Below are positions 10,112 to 18,323 of a stretch of DNA of 58,323 nucleotides, piece after piece. The DNA lies in contig NZ_NMVQ01000011.1 of assembly GCF_002250625.1 (NCBI RefSeq), positions 1 to 58,323 on the forward strand. Direction: 5' to 3'. A model generated the notes under the pieces. It saw only the letters and a program-made list of their open reading frames with translations, searched no databases and was not told the origin of the DNA. Source of the DNA: Enemella dayhoffiae (GTDB taxonomy: Bacteria; Actinomycetota; Actinomycetes; Propionibacteriales; Propionibacteriaceae). The position numbers were made by a program, and so were the translations under genes. Within the stretch, counting starts at the first letter, position 1; every line of letters starts with the position of its first letter.

Positions 10112-10369
10112 CGCCGTCACGCGAACGCTCGACGGCGACATCGACGCGAAGGCCGTCGAGACCCACGGCCAGGTGCCATACGGCGAGTCGTTCACGTCTG
10201 TGGCGTTGCTGGTGGTCGGCGGCCCGAAGGACGTCGTGAACATGGGCAAGCGCCAGACGATCACGGCTATCACGATCGTCGTGAGTTCGGTGGCTTCATC
10301 GAGCGCTAGCCTCGAACCGTTCGGGCGCTGCCCGGCAGGTTCACGACCGCCGACGAACGGGTAAGGATC

Positions 10370-10568
10370 ATGACCGCCGACCTCAGCGCTGACATCACCG
10401 TGTTCCTGGCCGCGCTGGGCGCGGAGTTCGGTAGCGACGACCTGCTCGCGAGCGCGATCGAGTCAGGTCATGGATCTGTATCGCTACGGCGATCAGTACG
10501 TCCGGTTCGACTAACAACGCGGACGCGTCGAGGTGGTCTCGCTGGTGGCCGCCGGCGCGGAGGATTGA
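10370..10568 (+). pseudogene. Unit gene A (copy 2), frameshifted and with TAA
   Basis: The start MTADLSADITVFLAALGAEF is followed by a frameshift near 10465. The next frame reads MDLYRYGDQYVRFD, TAA, then QRGRVEVVSLVAAGAED and a stop. Copy 1 has LRFDYQRGRVEVV, so the TAA replaces a Tyr codon. Function unknown; partner of gene B in a two-gene unit. Confidence 0.6.
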
Positions 10569-10632
10569 TGCATTGGTAGCGTCTTCGACGGCGGTCACGA
10601 GCCGCACGATGAGCAGCGTGGAGGCGGAGGAC

Positions 10633-10869
10633 ATGACGGCGATCGCGGGCGCGTTCACGCCGTACCTGGCCGTGCTGGGGCGACCGGAGGACGACGCCGA
10701 CGTGCGGGCGGTATTCGACGCGCAGTCCGATTCGGCGGTGACCCAGACGTTCCACAGGCCGTACGCCCACTACGTCAGCTTCCATGCCGATGGAGTCGGG
10801 TTCCTCTTCGAGAAGAACGGACTCCGGGCCGTCACGTTCTACATCGAGGCAGAAGACGACTTCGAGTGA
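10633..10869 (+). pseudogene. Unit gene B (copy 2), 3'-truncated
   Basis: The ATG at 10633 begins MTAIAGAFTPYLAVLG, similar to gene B copy 1 along its whole 78 residues (HYVSFHADGVGFLFEKNGLR against HYVSYFKSGVGFAFDEQGLK). It ends at the Y-I-E strand, where copy 1 has about 55 more residues. The end overlaps the start of vapC by 4 bp, so a deletion appears to have joined the two. Confidence 0.6.
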
Positions 10870-11289
10870 TCGTCCTCGACACGAACGTGATCTCGGAGAT
10901 CTTCCGGCCGACGCCGGAACGGCGCGTCGTCCAGTGGCTCGAGTCACTGAGGGGCGACGTTGCGATCACGGCAATCACTCTCGCGGAGCTACTGGCCGGC
11001 GTGCGCGAGCTTCCCGGCGGTCGACGCAAAGCGGCGTTGGTGTCGAGGATCGATGAAGCGATCGAGCCGTACCGGGGAAGTAGTTCGGTGTTGTCATTCG
11101 ATGAGGCGGCGGCGGACCGCTACGCCGACGTGCTCGTGGCGGGAAGCCGCAGGAGCGCCGATCAGCACTGCCGATGGCCAGATCGCTGCGATCTGTCTGG
11201 CCCACGACGCGACCTGCGCGACGCGGAACACCAAGAATTTCACACATACGGGAATTGACCTGATCAACCCGTGGACCACTGACGGATGA
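10866..11289 (+). pseudogene. vapC: VapC-type PIN-domain toxin, frameshifted and without antitoxin
   Basis: The N-terminus MIVLDTNVISEIFRP carries the first PIN Asp (D5), and ITLAELLAGVREL the second acidic residue. Around 11140-11165 the frame slips by one. The original continues in another frame as STADGQIAAICLAHDATCAT, then N-F-T-H-T-G-I, giving a FitB/VapC-like C-terminus ending at 11289. VapC toxins are ribonucleases neutralised by a VapB antitoxin encoded just upstream; here that place is held by a truncated unrelated gene. Without the last acidic residue in frame the toxin should be inactive, which explains how it can persist without antitoxin. Confidence 0.8.
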
Positions 11290-11409
11290 AGCCCTCACGG
11301 GCTCGATGCTGATGCCGGGTGACCTGGTCGACTGGGCCTGGCACTCGCGCCTGCGTGACCTGTAGCCGTCAGGGTCATTCCGGGCCCTGTCGGCCAACCT
11401 CGCTGCCCG

Positions 11410-12327
11410 CTATCGCACCTGCTCGGTGAGAAATCTTGAGGTGGCTTCGGCGATGGCGACTCGAGCGGTGTCGTGGGTGATCGTCGGTTCTCCGTCGCCG
11501 GGTTGGCGCCCGTAGTCGCCGAACTGGGCGTGCGAGGCGCCGTCCACCCGCGTGAACGTCGTGCCGACGGGCAGATTCGGCCGCGATGCGGCGATCTTGA
11601 CGGGCGTGGCCAGGCCGTCCGCGCTTCCGGAGACCGACAGCACGGGGACGCCGAGCGCGCCGCTGATGTCGTCGGCCGGGTAGGAGGCGTACAGAACGAG
11701 CCCGGCCACTGGAGCCGGCGTACGCCCGCCGGACACCGCCTGCATGGCCGCGACCGTACCGCCGAGAGAATGCCCGCCGACGACCCACCGCCGCACCTCG
11801 GGTTCGGCGCTCCGGGCTGCGTCAAGCGCCCCCAGGCTGAGGAAGGCGATGCCCAACGGCTGCTTCGCAATCACCACGACGTGCCCCTGTTCGGCCTGCG
11901 GACGCAGGACTGCGGCGTACGCCCGGGCATCCACCCGTGCACCCGGCTGGAACACCAACCCGATGTCGCTGTGCGCTCCGACGGGAGCCATCGTGATCCG
12001 GGTCGCCGTCTCCGTCACCGCGACCCGACCATCGGTTCGCATCGCCTGGAGCGCCGCCTGCTCGGCGGTGAACGGGCGAAGCCAGCCCACCAGCACGAGC
12101 CAGACGAGCGAGCCGGCGAGCATCACCACCCAGCCAACCAGTCGCCAGCCCGTCCGCCGGTGTGGGCGTCGCGCGCGCCACAGCCCGATCGCCGAGCCGG
12201 TCACGGTGATCACCAGCAGCACCGGATACAGCGGGTGCCCGTGCACCACCGCGTCCCACGCGGTGACCAGCACCCAACCGACGACGACCAGTCCGGCCAG
12301 GCAGAGGCCCCGCTCGAGCCACGTCAT
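11410..12327 (-). CDS. Membrane-anchored alpha/beta hydrolase
   Basis: Residues 1-100 hold three hydrophobic segments (GLCLAGLVVVGWVLVTAW, then LYPVLLVITVTGSAIGL and WVVMLAGSLVWLVLVGW). The rest is an alpha/beta hydrolase of the dienelactone-hydrolase-like type with nucleophile elbow GGHSLGGTVA, an Asp region GSADGLATP and a late His in DGASHAQFGDYG. The substrate is unknown. I place the start at 12327 (MTWLERG) because a longer frame would overlap the DUF5997 gene, whose stop at 12335 is 7 bp away. The two are likely co-transcribed. Confidence 0.8.
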   Translation of the reverse strand: MTWLERGLCLAGLVVVGWVLVTAWDAVVHGHPLYPVLLVITVTGSAIGLWRARRPHRRTGWRLVGWVVMLAGSLVWLVLVGWLRPFTAEQAALQAMRTDGRVAVTETATRITMAPVGAHSDIGLVFQPGARVDARAYAAVLRPQAEQGHVVVIAKQPLGIAFLSLGALDAARSAEPEVRRWVVGGHSLGGTVAAMQAVSGGRTPAPVAGLVLYASYPADDISGALGVPVLSVSGSADGLATPVKIAASRPNLPVGTTFTRVDGASHAQFGDYGRQPGDGEPTITHDTARVAIAEATSRFLTEQVR

Positions 12328-12334
12328 CACAGGG

Positions 12335-12691
12335 TCAGTCGTTGCGCTCGCGGAGGCGTTCGTTGTCCGCCACGACCTGACGGTGGGTCTCGCGTTCACG
12401 GATCAGCCACTCGGGCGGGTCGGCGAGCAACTCGCCGATCTGGTCGGAGTCCAGCGGGTCAGTGAGCCCACCCCGGGCCAGCCCGGACTTCGAGACGCCA
12501 AGCTTGGCCGCGACCACGTCGCGCGGGAACGGACCGTTGCGTCGCAGATCTGTCAGCCACTGCGGCGGATCGGCACGCAGGGCGTCCAGTTCTCCGCGGG
12601 TGATCGGGGTGGTCCGGAAACTCTCCGGGGTCGCCGACAACAGGACTCCCAGCTTCTGGGCCGCGGTCGAGGGCTTCATCGTTTGGCTCAC
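12335..12691 (-). CDS. DUF5997 family protein
   Basis: A 118-residue actinobacterial protein with the DUF5997 pattern: KPSTAAQKLGVLLSATPESF, LRADPPQWLTDLRRNGPFPR, then VVAAKLGVSKSGLARGGLTD and LLADPPEWLIRERE. The repeated D-P-P-x-W-L motif and the helix pair suggest a small DNA-binding or regulatory fold, but no function is established. The GTG at 12691 is preceded by TACGCT six bases upstream, so the mRNA should be leaderless. It is divergent from a LysR-effector-like gene, a pairing I recall from other actinobacteria. Confidence 0.85.
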   Translation of the reverse strand: MSQTMKPSTAAQKLGVLLSATPESFRTTPITRGELDALRADPPQWLTDLRRNGPFPRDVVAAKLGVSKSGLARGGLTDPLDSDQIGELLADPPEWLIRERETHRQVVADNERLRERND

Positions 12692-12726
12692 GCAGGCAGC
12701 GTAGTCGTCCGCGATACCGTGCCTGG
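12692..12726. promoter_or_regulatory. Divergent, overlapping leaderless promoters
   Basis: The 35-bp gap holds two -10 boxes facing apart: TACGCT (minus strand, 12698-12703) and TACCGT (plus strand, 12715-12720). Each ends 6 bp before a GTG start. Only 11 bp separate them, so each polymerase footprint would cover the other promoter. Confidence 0.65.
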
Positions 12727-13359
12727 GTGAGCGACTCCGCAGCCCAGGCCGTGCTCAGGGTCGGCCATGTCCCGGGCGTCACGCTGACCAAGTGGCGCAC
12801 CCGCTGGGCGGAGCGGCTGACCGAGCGGCTCGACGTGGTCGAGCTCGAACAGGCGAAGGTACGCCACGCCCTGGACGAGGGAGAGGTGGACATGTGCTGC
12901 GTACGTCTGCCGATCGACACCGACGGCCTGCACGCGATTCCGCTCTATGAGGAGGTGATGGTGGCCTGGGTCAGCAAGGAACATCCGATCGCGGCCTTCG
13001 ACACCATCACCCTGGCGGACTTGGCCGACGAGACGGTGCTCAGCGAACCGGACCAGGTGGCGATTGACCGGGTCAACGCCGGAGCGGTGCTGCTGGCGCC
13101 GATGTCGGTGGCCCGCTCGGCGAGCCGCCGAGACCTGGTGCACCGGCCGGTGGTGGACGCTCCACCGGTCCCGATGGTGCTGGCCTGGCCCACGGACAAG
13201 GACAACCCGCTGATCAGTGAGTTCATCGGCATCGTCCGCGGGCGTACCGCCAACAGTTCCCGCACCGATCAGGAGCGCGCCTCCCGAACGGCTGCCGTCG
13301 GGCAGGATCGTGCTCGACGCGGCGGAGAGCGCTCCCGACGCCGCTCGCGGCGTCGCTAA
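12727..13359 (+). CDS. LysR-type effector-binding-domain protein lacking the DNA-binding domain
   Basis: A 210-residue protein matching the periplasmic-binding-like effector domain of LysR regulators: LRVGHVPGVTLTKWRTRWAE, then VVELEQAKVRHALDEGEVDM and IPLYEEVMVAWVSKEHPIAA. The normal 60-residue winged helix at the N-terminus is missing; the start is a leaderless GTG directly at the effector domain. The last 35 residues are Arg-rich (ending RSRRRSRRR), perhaps giving nucleic-acid contact. The pairing with DUF5997 suggests the two act together; this is inference. Confidence 0.8.
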   Translation: MSDSAAQAVLRVGHVPGVTLTKWRTRWAERLTERLDVVELEQAKVRHALDEGEVDMCCVRLPIDTDGLHAIPLYEEVMVAWVSKEHPIAAFDTITLADLADETVLSEPDQVAIDRVNAGAVLLAPMSVARSASRRDLVHRPVVDAPPVPMVLAWPTDKDNPLISEFIGIVRGRTANSSRTDQERASRTAAVGQDRARRGGERSRRRSRRR

Positions 13360-13439
13360 CCCGGTGACCGAGTTGGGGGTTGTGCTGGGCGTAGACCGTG
13401 AGTCACGTTCGCGCGGTCTCGGCGGGCTACCCTGTGCCG

Positions 13440-14072
13440 GTGGGGTTCGGGAGAGAGGCGAAGCGAGTGCGCGACCGGCTTCTGCCGGTCGAGCAGCGCT
13501 ATCGCTCCTTCGGCTCGTGCGTGCAATTCAGCTGTCCCATCGGATTCGAGGCCACCTGGTCCTACCTGCAGAGCGTGACCGGTCGACCCTGGCGGGATCC
13601 GATGTTTCTCCTTCCAGCGTTGGGGATCCTGGAGCAGGAACGCGCGCTGCGGATGGCCGAGGAGGTGGCGTACGCCAACCTGCGCCGAACCGAGAAGGCC
13701 GCCGGTCGGCGCACCCCCACCTTTGGTTGCACCACCCCCACCTGGCCGCAACGCTGGCACGGCGATGAGCGCGCCGGCGCGACGCACGCGCTGCGCGTGT
13801 GGCGCCGGCGCAACCCCGGAGGGGGCCCCTTCGGCGACCGGCGCTGGGCCCTCGTGCTCGCAGCGGTCGACTCGCTGCTCGCCGGTGCACCGCACGTCGA
13901 CACCAAGGCTCTTCAGCGGTGTTTGGACTGGGCCCGACGACTCCATCGGACGTCAGCGGTGGGATCAGCGGACAGCCGAGTCGCGTTCGAGCTCGAGCCC
14001 GTGCTCGGCCAGCTCCAGGTGCATCAGCGTGGGGCGGTCGTGGTCAACACCCCGTGGGGCTTCACCCGGTGA
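13440..14072 (+). CDS. Conserved hypothetical protein
   Basis: A 210-residue basic protein with no domain I recognise. Central segments such as EERALRMAEEVAYANLRRTE-like helix and RRWALVLAAVDSLLAGAPHV look helical; Cys residues lie in SFGSCVQFSCPIGF and TFGCTTPTWP. The start is chosen at GTG 13440 because TACCCT (13428-13433) lies six bases upstream, the leaderless pattern used by its neighbours; GTG 13467 or 13398 are alternatives. It follows the LysR-like gene in the same direction but with its own promoter. Confidence 0.6.
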   Translation: MGFGREAKRVRDRLLPVEQRYRSFGSCVQFSCPIGFEATWSYLQSVTGRPWRDPMFLLPALGILEQERALRMAEEVAYANLRRTEKAAGRRTPTFGCTTPTWPQRWHGDERAGATHALRVWRRRNPGGGPFGDRRWALVLAAVDSLLAGAPHVDTKALQRCLDWARRLHRTSAVGSADSRVAFELEPVLGQLQVHQRGAVVVNTPWGFTR

Positions 14073-14222
14073 CGCCTGCGCCCTGAGCGAAGGACTCGAG
14101 GACGCCCTTGATCCGACCCAGATCGGCGCGGTAGGCGTGCCTCGGTCACCGCCGAACGAATTCGGTCGGGAACAGCAGTGGCCGATCTGCAGCCAGCTCA
14201 GTCGAGGTGTCAGGATGAGCGG

Positions 14223-14975
14223 GTGAGGGAGAACAAGACAGGACCCACCACGGCCGACGTGGGGGAGTTTCTGGCCGGGCTGACCGCGCGGCGCCGCACG
14301 GAGTCGGAACAGCTGATCGCACTGATGCAACGCCTTTCTGGGCAACAACCGGTCCTCTGGGGACCGAGCATCATTGGCTTCGGATCGATGCACTACCGCT
14401 ATGACACCGGCCGCGAGGGGGACGTGCCGAGGCTGTCGTTCAGCCCCCGCAAGGCAACCATCACCGTCTATTTCTCCGAGGGGTTCGACCGGTATGCCGA
14501 CCTGCTGGCCCGGCTTGGCAGGCACCGGATCAGCGTCTCCTGCCTCTACCTGAACAAGCTGGTCGATGCCGACCTCGAGGTGCTCACCGAGATGCTCGCC
14601 CGGTCACTGCGTCACCACGACGGGACCGCGGCAAAGCCAACCACCGTTGGCGAATATCTGGCCAGCGTCCCCGAGCAGGCCCGCCCGGCCCTGGGCGAGC
14701 TGCGCTCCCTGGTCCGCGGAGTGCTCCCCGGCGCCGAGGAGACGCTGAGTTATGGCGTGCTCGGATATCGCACCGCGCCGAAGAAGCGGGCCCCGGTCCA
14801 TGTCTCCGGTTGGAAGGACCACGTCGCCCTCTATCCGGTGCCGGCCGACGAGGCCCTGGCAGCGGCCGTGGCGCCCTATCGGCGAGGCAAGGGCACGCTC
14901 TGGTTCCCGCTCGACGAGCCATTGCCCGCCGAGCTGATCACACGGGTGGTCACCGCGCTGGCGCAGCCCTCCTGA
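14223..14975 (+). CDS. Protein with two DUF1801 (YdhG-like) domains
   Basis: The 250-residue product has two related halves. The first (from VGEFLAGLTARRRTESEQLI) contains WGPSIIGFGSMHYRY and SFSPRKATITVYF. The second (from VGEYLASVPEQARPALGELR) contains LSYGVLGYRTAPKKRAPVHV and WKDHVALYPV. Both match DUF1801/YdhG, a small iron-uptake-like frataxin-fold domain of unclear function. The GTG at 14223 is chosen for its AGGATG ribosome site; a longer frame upstream is less likely. It ends 5 bp from the convergent NagD-like gene. Confidence 0.8.
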   Translation: MRENKTGPTTADVGEFLAGLTARRRTESEQLIALMQRLSGQQPVLWGPSIIGFGSMHYRYDTGREGDVPRLSFSPRKATITVYFSEGFDRYADLLARLGRHRISVSCLYLNKLVDADLEVLTEMLARSLRHHDGTAAKPTTVGEYLASVPEQARPALGELRSLVRGVLPGAEETLSYGVLGYRTAPKKRAPVHVSGWKDHVALYPVPADEALAAAVAPYRRGKGTLWFPLDEPLPAELITRVVTALAQPS

Positions 14976-14980
14976 ACCAC

Positions 14981-15793
14981 TCAGCGCACCCGCTGGCGCA
15001 CCACCTCGACGACATCGGCGATCGAGTCTGCCACCCGGGTTGCGCGGAAGGGGAACCGCTCGATGTCGGCCGCCGATGTCGAACCGGTCAGCACCAGGAT
15101 GGTGCGCAGACCCGCCTCCAGTCCGCTCACGATGTCGGTGTCCATCCGGTCTCCGATCATCACGGTGTGCTCGGAGTGGGCGTCGATCCGGTTCAGCGCG
15201 GTCCGCATCATCAGCGGATTGGGTTTGCCGACATAGTAGGGATCGCGGCCGGTCGCCGCGGTGATCAGGGCCGCCACCGAACCGGTCGCGGGCAGCTTGC
15301 CCTCGGCGGAGGGGCCGGACACGTCGGGGTTGGTCGCGATGAAACGGGCGCCGCTCTCGATCAACCGGATCGCCCGGGTGATCGCCTCGAAGGAATAGGT
15401 CCGCGTCTCGCCGAGCACCACATAGTCCGGGTCGCGGGAGGCCATGGTGTAGCCGGCCTCGTAGAGGGCGGTGGTCAGACCCGCCTCACCGATCACGTAC
15501 GCCGTTCCGCCCGGTCGCTGCTCACGGAGAAAACTGGCCGTGGCCAGCGCCGAGGTCCAGATGCACTCCTCGGGCACGTCGATGCCGCTGCCGAGGAGGC
15601 GGGCGCGCAGGTCGCGCGGGGTGAAGATGGAGTTGTTGGTCAGCACCTGGAACCGCAGATTGTTGTGCTGCAGGGTTTCGATGAACTCGGCTGCCCCGGG
15701 GATGGCGTGTTCCTCATGCACCAACACACCGTCCATGTCGGTGAGCCAGGCGTCGACGTGGGCCGCCGAATCGGGAGCCGGGCTGATGGCCAT
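14981..15793 (-). CDS. HAD-superfamily phosphatase, NagD-like
   Basis: A 270-residue HAD IIA hydrolase. Motif I is DAWLTDMDGVLVHEEHAIPG, motif II VLTNNS, the Lys region KPNPLMM, and motif III MIGDRMDTDI. The C2A cap lies between motifs II and III. The family dephosphorylates small phosphorylated metabolites such as nucleotides or sugar phosphates; the specific substrate cannot be told. The ATG at 15793 lies seven bases after TAGACT (15801-15806 on the minus strand), so the gene is leaderless. Confidence 0.88.
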   Translation of the reverse strand: MAISPAPDSAAHVDAWLTDMDGVLVHEEHAIPGAAEFIETLQHNNLRFQVLTNNSIFTPRDLRARLLGSGIDVPEECIWTSALATASFLREQRPGGTAYVIGEAGLTTALYEAGYTMASRDPDYVVLGETRTYSFEAITRAIRLIESGARFIATNPDVSGPSAEGKLPATGSVAALITAATGRDPYYVGKPNPLMMRTALNRIDAHSEHTVMIGDRMDTDIVSGLEAGLRTILVLTGSTSAADIERFPFRATRVADSIADVVEVVRQRVR

Positions 15794-15949
15794 GTGCGCG
15801 AGTCTACGGGCTGCGGTTCGGGCTGGCCCGTAGCATCGCGCGGACACGTACGCGCGCGGTCCGCAAGGGTGGGCCAGAATGGGCGGGTGAGCACGAGTGA
15901 CCACCGACGCTGTCGACCGGGGCAGTCTGCTGGCCGTCGAGGAGGGGTG

Positions 15950-16309
15950 ATGACCGAATGGCGGGTGAAGAAGGTGCAGCACGAACCGGTGGCCGCGGAC
16001 GGTTACCGCGTGCTGGTGGACCGGCTCTGGCCGCGCGGGACCAGCAAGGAACGGGCCCAGCTGGCCGAGTGGGCCAAGGAGGTCGCCCCCAGCACCGAGC
16101 TGCGCACGTGGGCGCACGCCGACCTCGACGGCCGGTGGGCCGAGTTCAGCGAGCGCTATCGGGCCGAGCTTGCGACCGGGAACGCCGCGGCCGCGCTGCT
16201 GCGGCGTACCGCGGACCAGAAGGTGGTCACCCTGCTGGTGGCCGCTCATGACGAGCAGCGCAACCACGCCCTGATTCTGCGCGAGGTGCTGCGTGACTTG
16301 GCCGACTGA
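15950..16309 (+). CDS. DUF488 family protein
   Basis: A 119-residue protein with the DUF488 motif YRVLVDRLWPRGTSKERAQL and ELRTWAHADLDGRWAEFSERY. The family is widespread but unexplained; the conserved Arg-rich loop suggests a nucleotide or phosphate ligand. The start ATG 15950 follows GAGGAGGGG. Its stop lies 10 bp before the GNAT gene start, so the two are probably co-transcribed. Confidence 0.88.
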   Translation: MTEWRVKKVQHEPVAADGYRVLVDRLWPRGTSKERAQLAEWAKEVAPSTELRTWAHADLDGRWAEFSERYRAELATGNAAAALLRRTADQKVVTLLVAAHDEQRNHALILREVLRDLAD

Positions 16310-16319
16310 GGAGGAACCC

Positions 16320-16865
16320 GTGCTGCCACAGGAAATGCCGGTGCTGGAGCGCCGCCCGGTGCGGTTGCGGGAATGGCGCCCCGAGGACGTCGACTTGGTC
16401 CGCCGGGTGCACGACGACCCGATGATTCCGTTGATCACCACGGTGCCCACCTCGGGCCGGCAGGATGACGCGTTGGCCTGGATCGAACGGCAGCAGGAGC
16501 GGTTGAGCTCCGGCTACGGCTATTCGTTCGCGATCGCCGACCTCGCCACTGATCGCCCCGTCGGTCAGATCATCCTGCGGATGCGGGAGATCCAGTTCGG
16601 TCGTGCCGCGGTCGGCTACTGGATCGCGCGCGAGCACCGACGCAAGGGGTACGCCGCCCGCGCGCTGCGGCTGATCACCGACTGGGCGGACACGATCGAG
16701 GAGGTGGGTCGGGTGGAGCTGCACGTCGAACCACGCAACGAGGCGTCCTGGCGCGCCGCGGAGGAAGCCGGTTACCAACGGGAGGGCCTCCTCCGGGACT
16801 ATCAACAGATCGGCGAGGAACGCCGGTCCATGTGGGTCTACTCCCACCTGCCCGACCGCGACTGA
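16320..16865 (+). CDS. GNAT N-acetyltransferase, RimJ/RimL-like
   Basis: A 181-residue GNAT of the RimJ type. It shows VRLREWRPEDVDLVRRVHDD, the acetyl-CoA loop region VGYWIAREHRRKGYAARAL, then LHVEPRNEASWRAAEEAGYQ and REGLLRD. It transfers acetyl from acetyl-CoA to an unknown amine, often a protein N-terminus or small molecule. GTG 16320 is chosen because GAGGAGGAACCC stands directly before it; a start at 16293 would overlap DUF488. The 3' end overlaps the convergent gene by 28 bp. Confidence 0.85.
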   Translation: MLPQEMPVLERRPVRLREWRPEDVDLVRRVHDDPMIPLITTVPTSGRQDDALAWIERQQERLSSGYGYSFAIADLATDRPVGQIILRMREIQFGRAAVGYWIAREHRRKGYAARALRLITDWADTIEEVGRVELHVEPRNEASWRAAEEAGYQREGLLRDYQQIGEERRSMWVYSHLPDRD

Positions 16866-17512
16866 CTGGACGGCTCCGGGCGATACCAGGCATAGGCCGG
16901 CGGCTCGTCACCGCCACGCAGGAGCTCTGCCGCCCACGCCTCGGCGGTGTCCCGGTCCGTGGCCAGGTCACCCCGGTTGGTACGCCGCAGGTGACGCTGG
17001 TGCAGCGCCACCAGGCGGTGCTCAAGGTGCTGCCGAGCGACCTCCCGGGCGAGCTCGTCCAGCAGGTCCTGCGAGCCGGGTGTGGCGCTGACGGCGACGG
17101 CGTGGGTGACCCGCACCAGCTGGTCCGGATCGAGCCCCGCCAACCCGGTGCGCACCACCTCCTGCACCGGCGCCGGTGGCGGCGGTGGAGGGGTCAGCAG
17201 AACGGTCGTGCGCCAGTCGTAGTCGGGCTCGGCGACGGCAGCCCGCAGCGCCGACAGGATCCGGTCGGTGGGACAGCCTCGGTGGTCCAGCGGCAGCAAC
17301 CGGCGCATCCGCTGCAGCACCACCGGACGCGTACGACCCAGGGCCTCGGCGATGGCGTCGGCGTCCCTGCCCTCGCGAGCAAGTTTCACCAACTGTTCGT
17401 GGTCCTCGTCGGTGTAGGGCTGGGCGTGGTTGCGTGGCCGGCTGGGCGGAGTCGGGAGTGGCTGCCCGGGCAGGGCTGACTGGGCGGACCGGATAGGCGT
17501 GACATGGGACAT
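16838..17512 (-). CDS. Hypothetical protein with Myb/SANT-like helix-turn-helix
   Basis: A 224-residue protein if it starts at MSHVTPIRSAQ (17512). A helix-turn-helix of about 45 residues (YTDEDHEQLVKLAREGRDAD then AIAEALGRTRPVVLQRMRRL) resembles a Myb-like domain and implies DNA binding. A Pro-rich stretch with eight consecutive prolines separates it from a helical C-terminal region. The family is unknown to me. It ends inside the convergent GNAT gene (28 bp overlap). Confidence 0.65.
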   Translation of the reverse strand: MSHVTPIRSAQSALPGQPLPTPPSRPRNHAQPYTDEDHEQLVKLAREGRDADAIAEALGRTRPVVLQRMRRLLPLDHRGCPTDRILSALRAAVAEPDYDWRTTVLLTPPPPPPAPVQEVVRTGLAGLDPDQLVRVTHAVAVSATPGSQDLLDELAREVARQHLEHRLVALHQRHLRRTNRGDLATDRDTAEAWAAELLRGGDEPPAYAWYRPEPSSQSRSGRWE

Positions 17513-17563
17513 GGGGCCTCCTTCACCGAGGACAAGCCCCCTCGACGGCCCTCGTGTCACCGC

Positions 17564-18274
17564 TCAGGTGTTGTCCGCCTCTCCTGGAGAGATGCCCCGG
17601 ACAACCTCGGCGAAGCCGGTGGCGATCTGCCGGGCGGCTGCGGCCACCTGGTCGTCAACCGCAGCCAACGCTGCTCGGTCCTCGGCGGCGTCACCGCCGT
17701 TCAGCTCGGCCCAGCGAGCCACCTGATCGGGGGAGGCCTCGGGGTGAAACTGCACCCCGACCGCAGACCCCAGCCGGAACACCTGGTGCGGATAATGACT
17801 CGTCGTGGCCAGCTCGACCGCACCCGGTGGAAGGGTGGTGACCACATCCCGGTGCGACATCGGCACCAGGCAGGACCCCTGCGCGGCAAGAGGACCCAGC
17901 ATCGGGTCGGCCGGGGCGGCAGCGGTCCAGCGCAGCTCCTGCGGGCCCTCCTCGCGCCCGCCGGAATGGTTGACGACCACCTCGCCCTCCAGCGCATCGG
18001 CCAGGATCTGGTGTCCGAGGCAGATGCCGAGGATGGGCGTACCGACCGCGACCGCGTCACGGAGGAGTTCGCGCACAGCGGGCAGCCAAGGGTGCTCGGC
18101 ATCGGCCCGGCAGTTCATTCGACCACCAAGCACGAGCAGCCCATCCGCCGGGTGGGGCAGCGGGTCGGTCCAGAGGCGGACCAGGTCGACCTGAGCTCCC
18201 GCTTCGGCCAGCCAGTTGGCGAAACGACCCAGCGGTACCTCCGGGTCTGGTTGCAGGACGGTTATCACGCACAC
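17564..18274 (-). CDS. Class I glutamine amidotransferase
   Basis: A 236-residue stand-alone GATase domain. The nucleophile elbow is ILGICLGHQILADAL (Cys), the His-Glu pair is VGVQFHPEAS, and GLLVLGGRMN forms the oxyanion-type loop. It resembles the GMP-synthase-like amidotransferases that hydrolyse glutamine or gamma-glutamyl compounds, with no synthetase partner nearby. The start is a leaderless GTG at 18274, six bases after TACATT (18281-18286 on the minus strand). Confidence 0.88.
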   Translation of the reverse strand: MCVITVLQPDPEVPLGRFANWLAEAGAQVDLVRLWTDPLPHPADGLLVLGGRMNCRADAEHPWLPAVRELLRDAVAVGTPILGICLGHQILADALEGEVVVNHSGGREEGPQELRWTAAAPADPMLGPLAAQGSCLVPMSHRDVVTTLPPGAVELATTSHYPHQVFRLGSAVGVQFHPEASPDQVARWAELNGGDAAEDRAALAAVDDQVAAAARQIATGFAEVVRGISPGEADNT

Positions 18275-18323
18275 GAGATGAATGTAGCCGTGGCGGCACG
18301 ATCGAGCAGCGGCGAGCAGTCAC

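Noticed and set aside
11290-11409. Possible gene remnant between vapC and the hydrolase
   Set aside because: Short frames such as one ending in WAWHSRLRDL can be read, but no family is recognisable in 120 bp.
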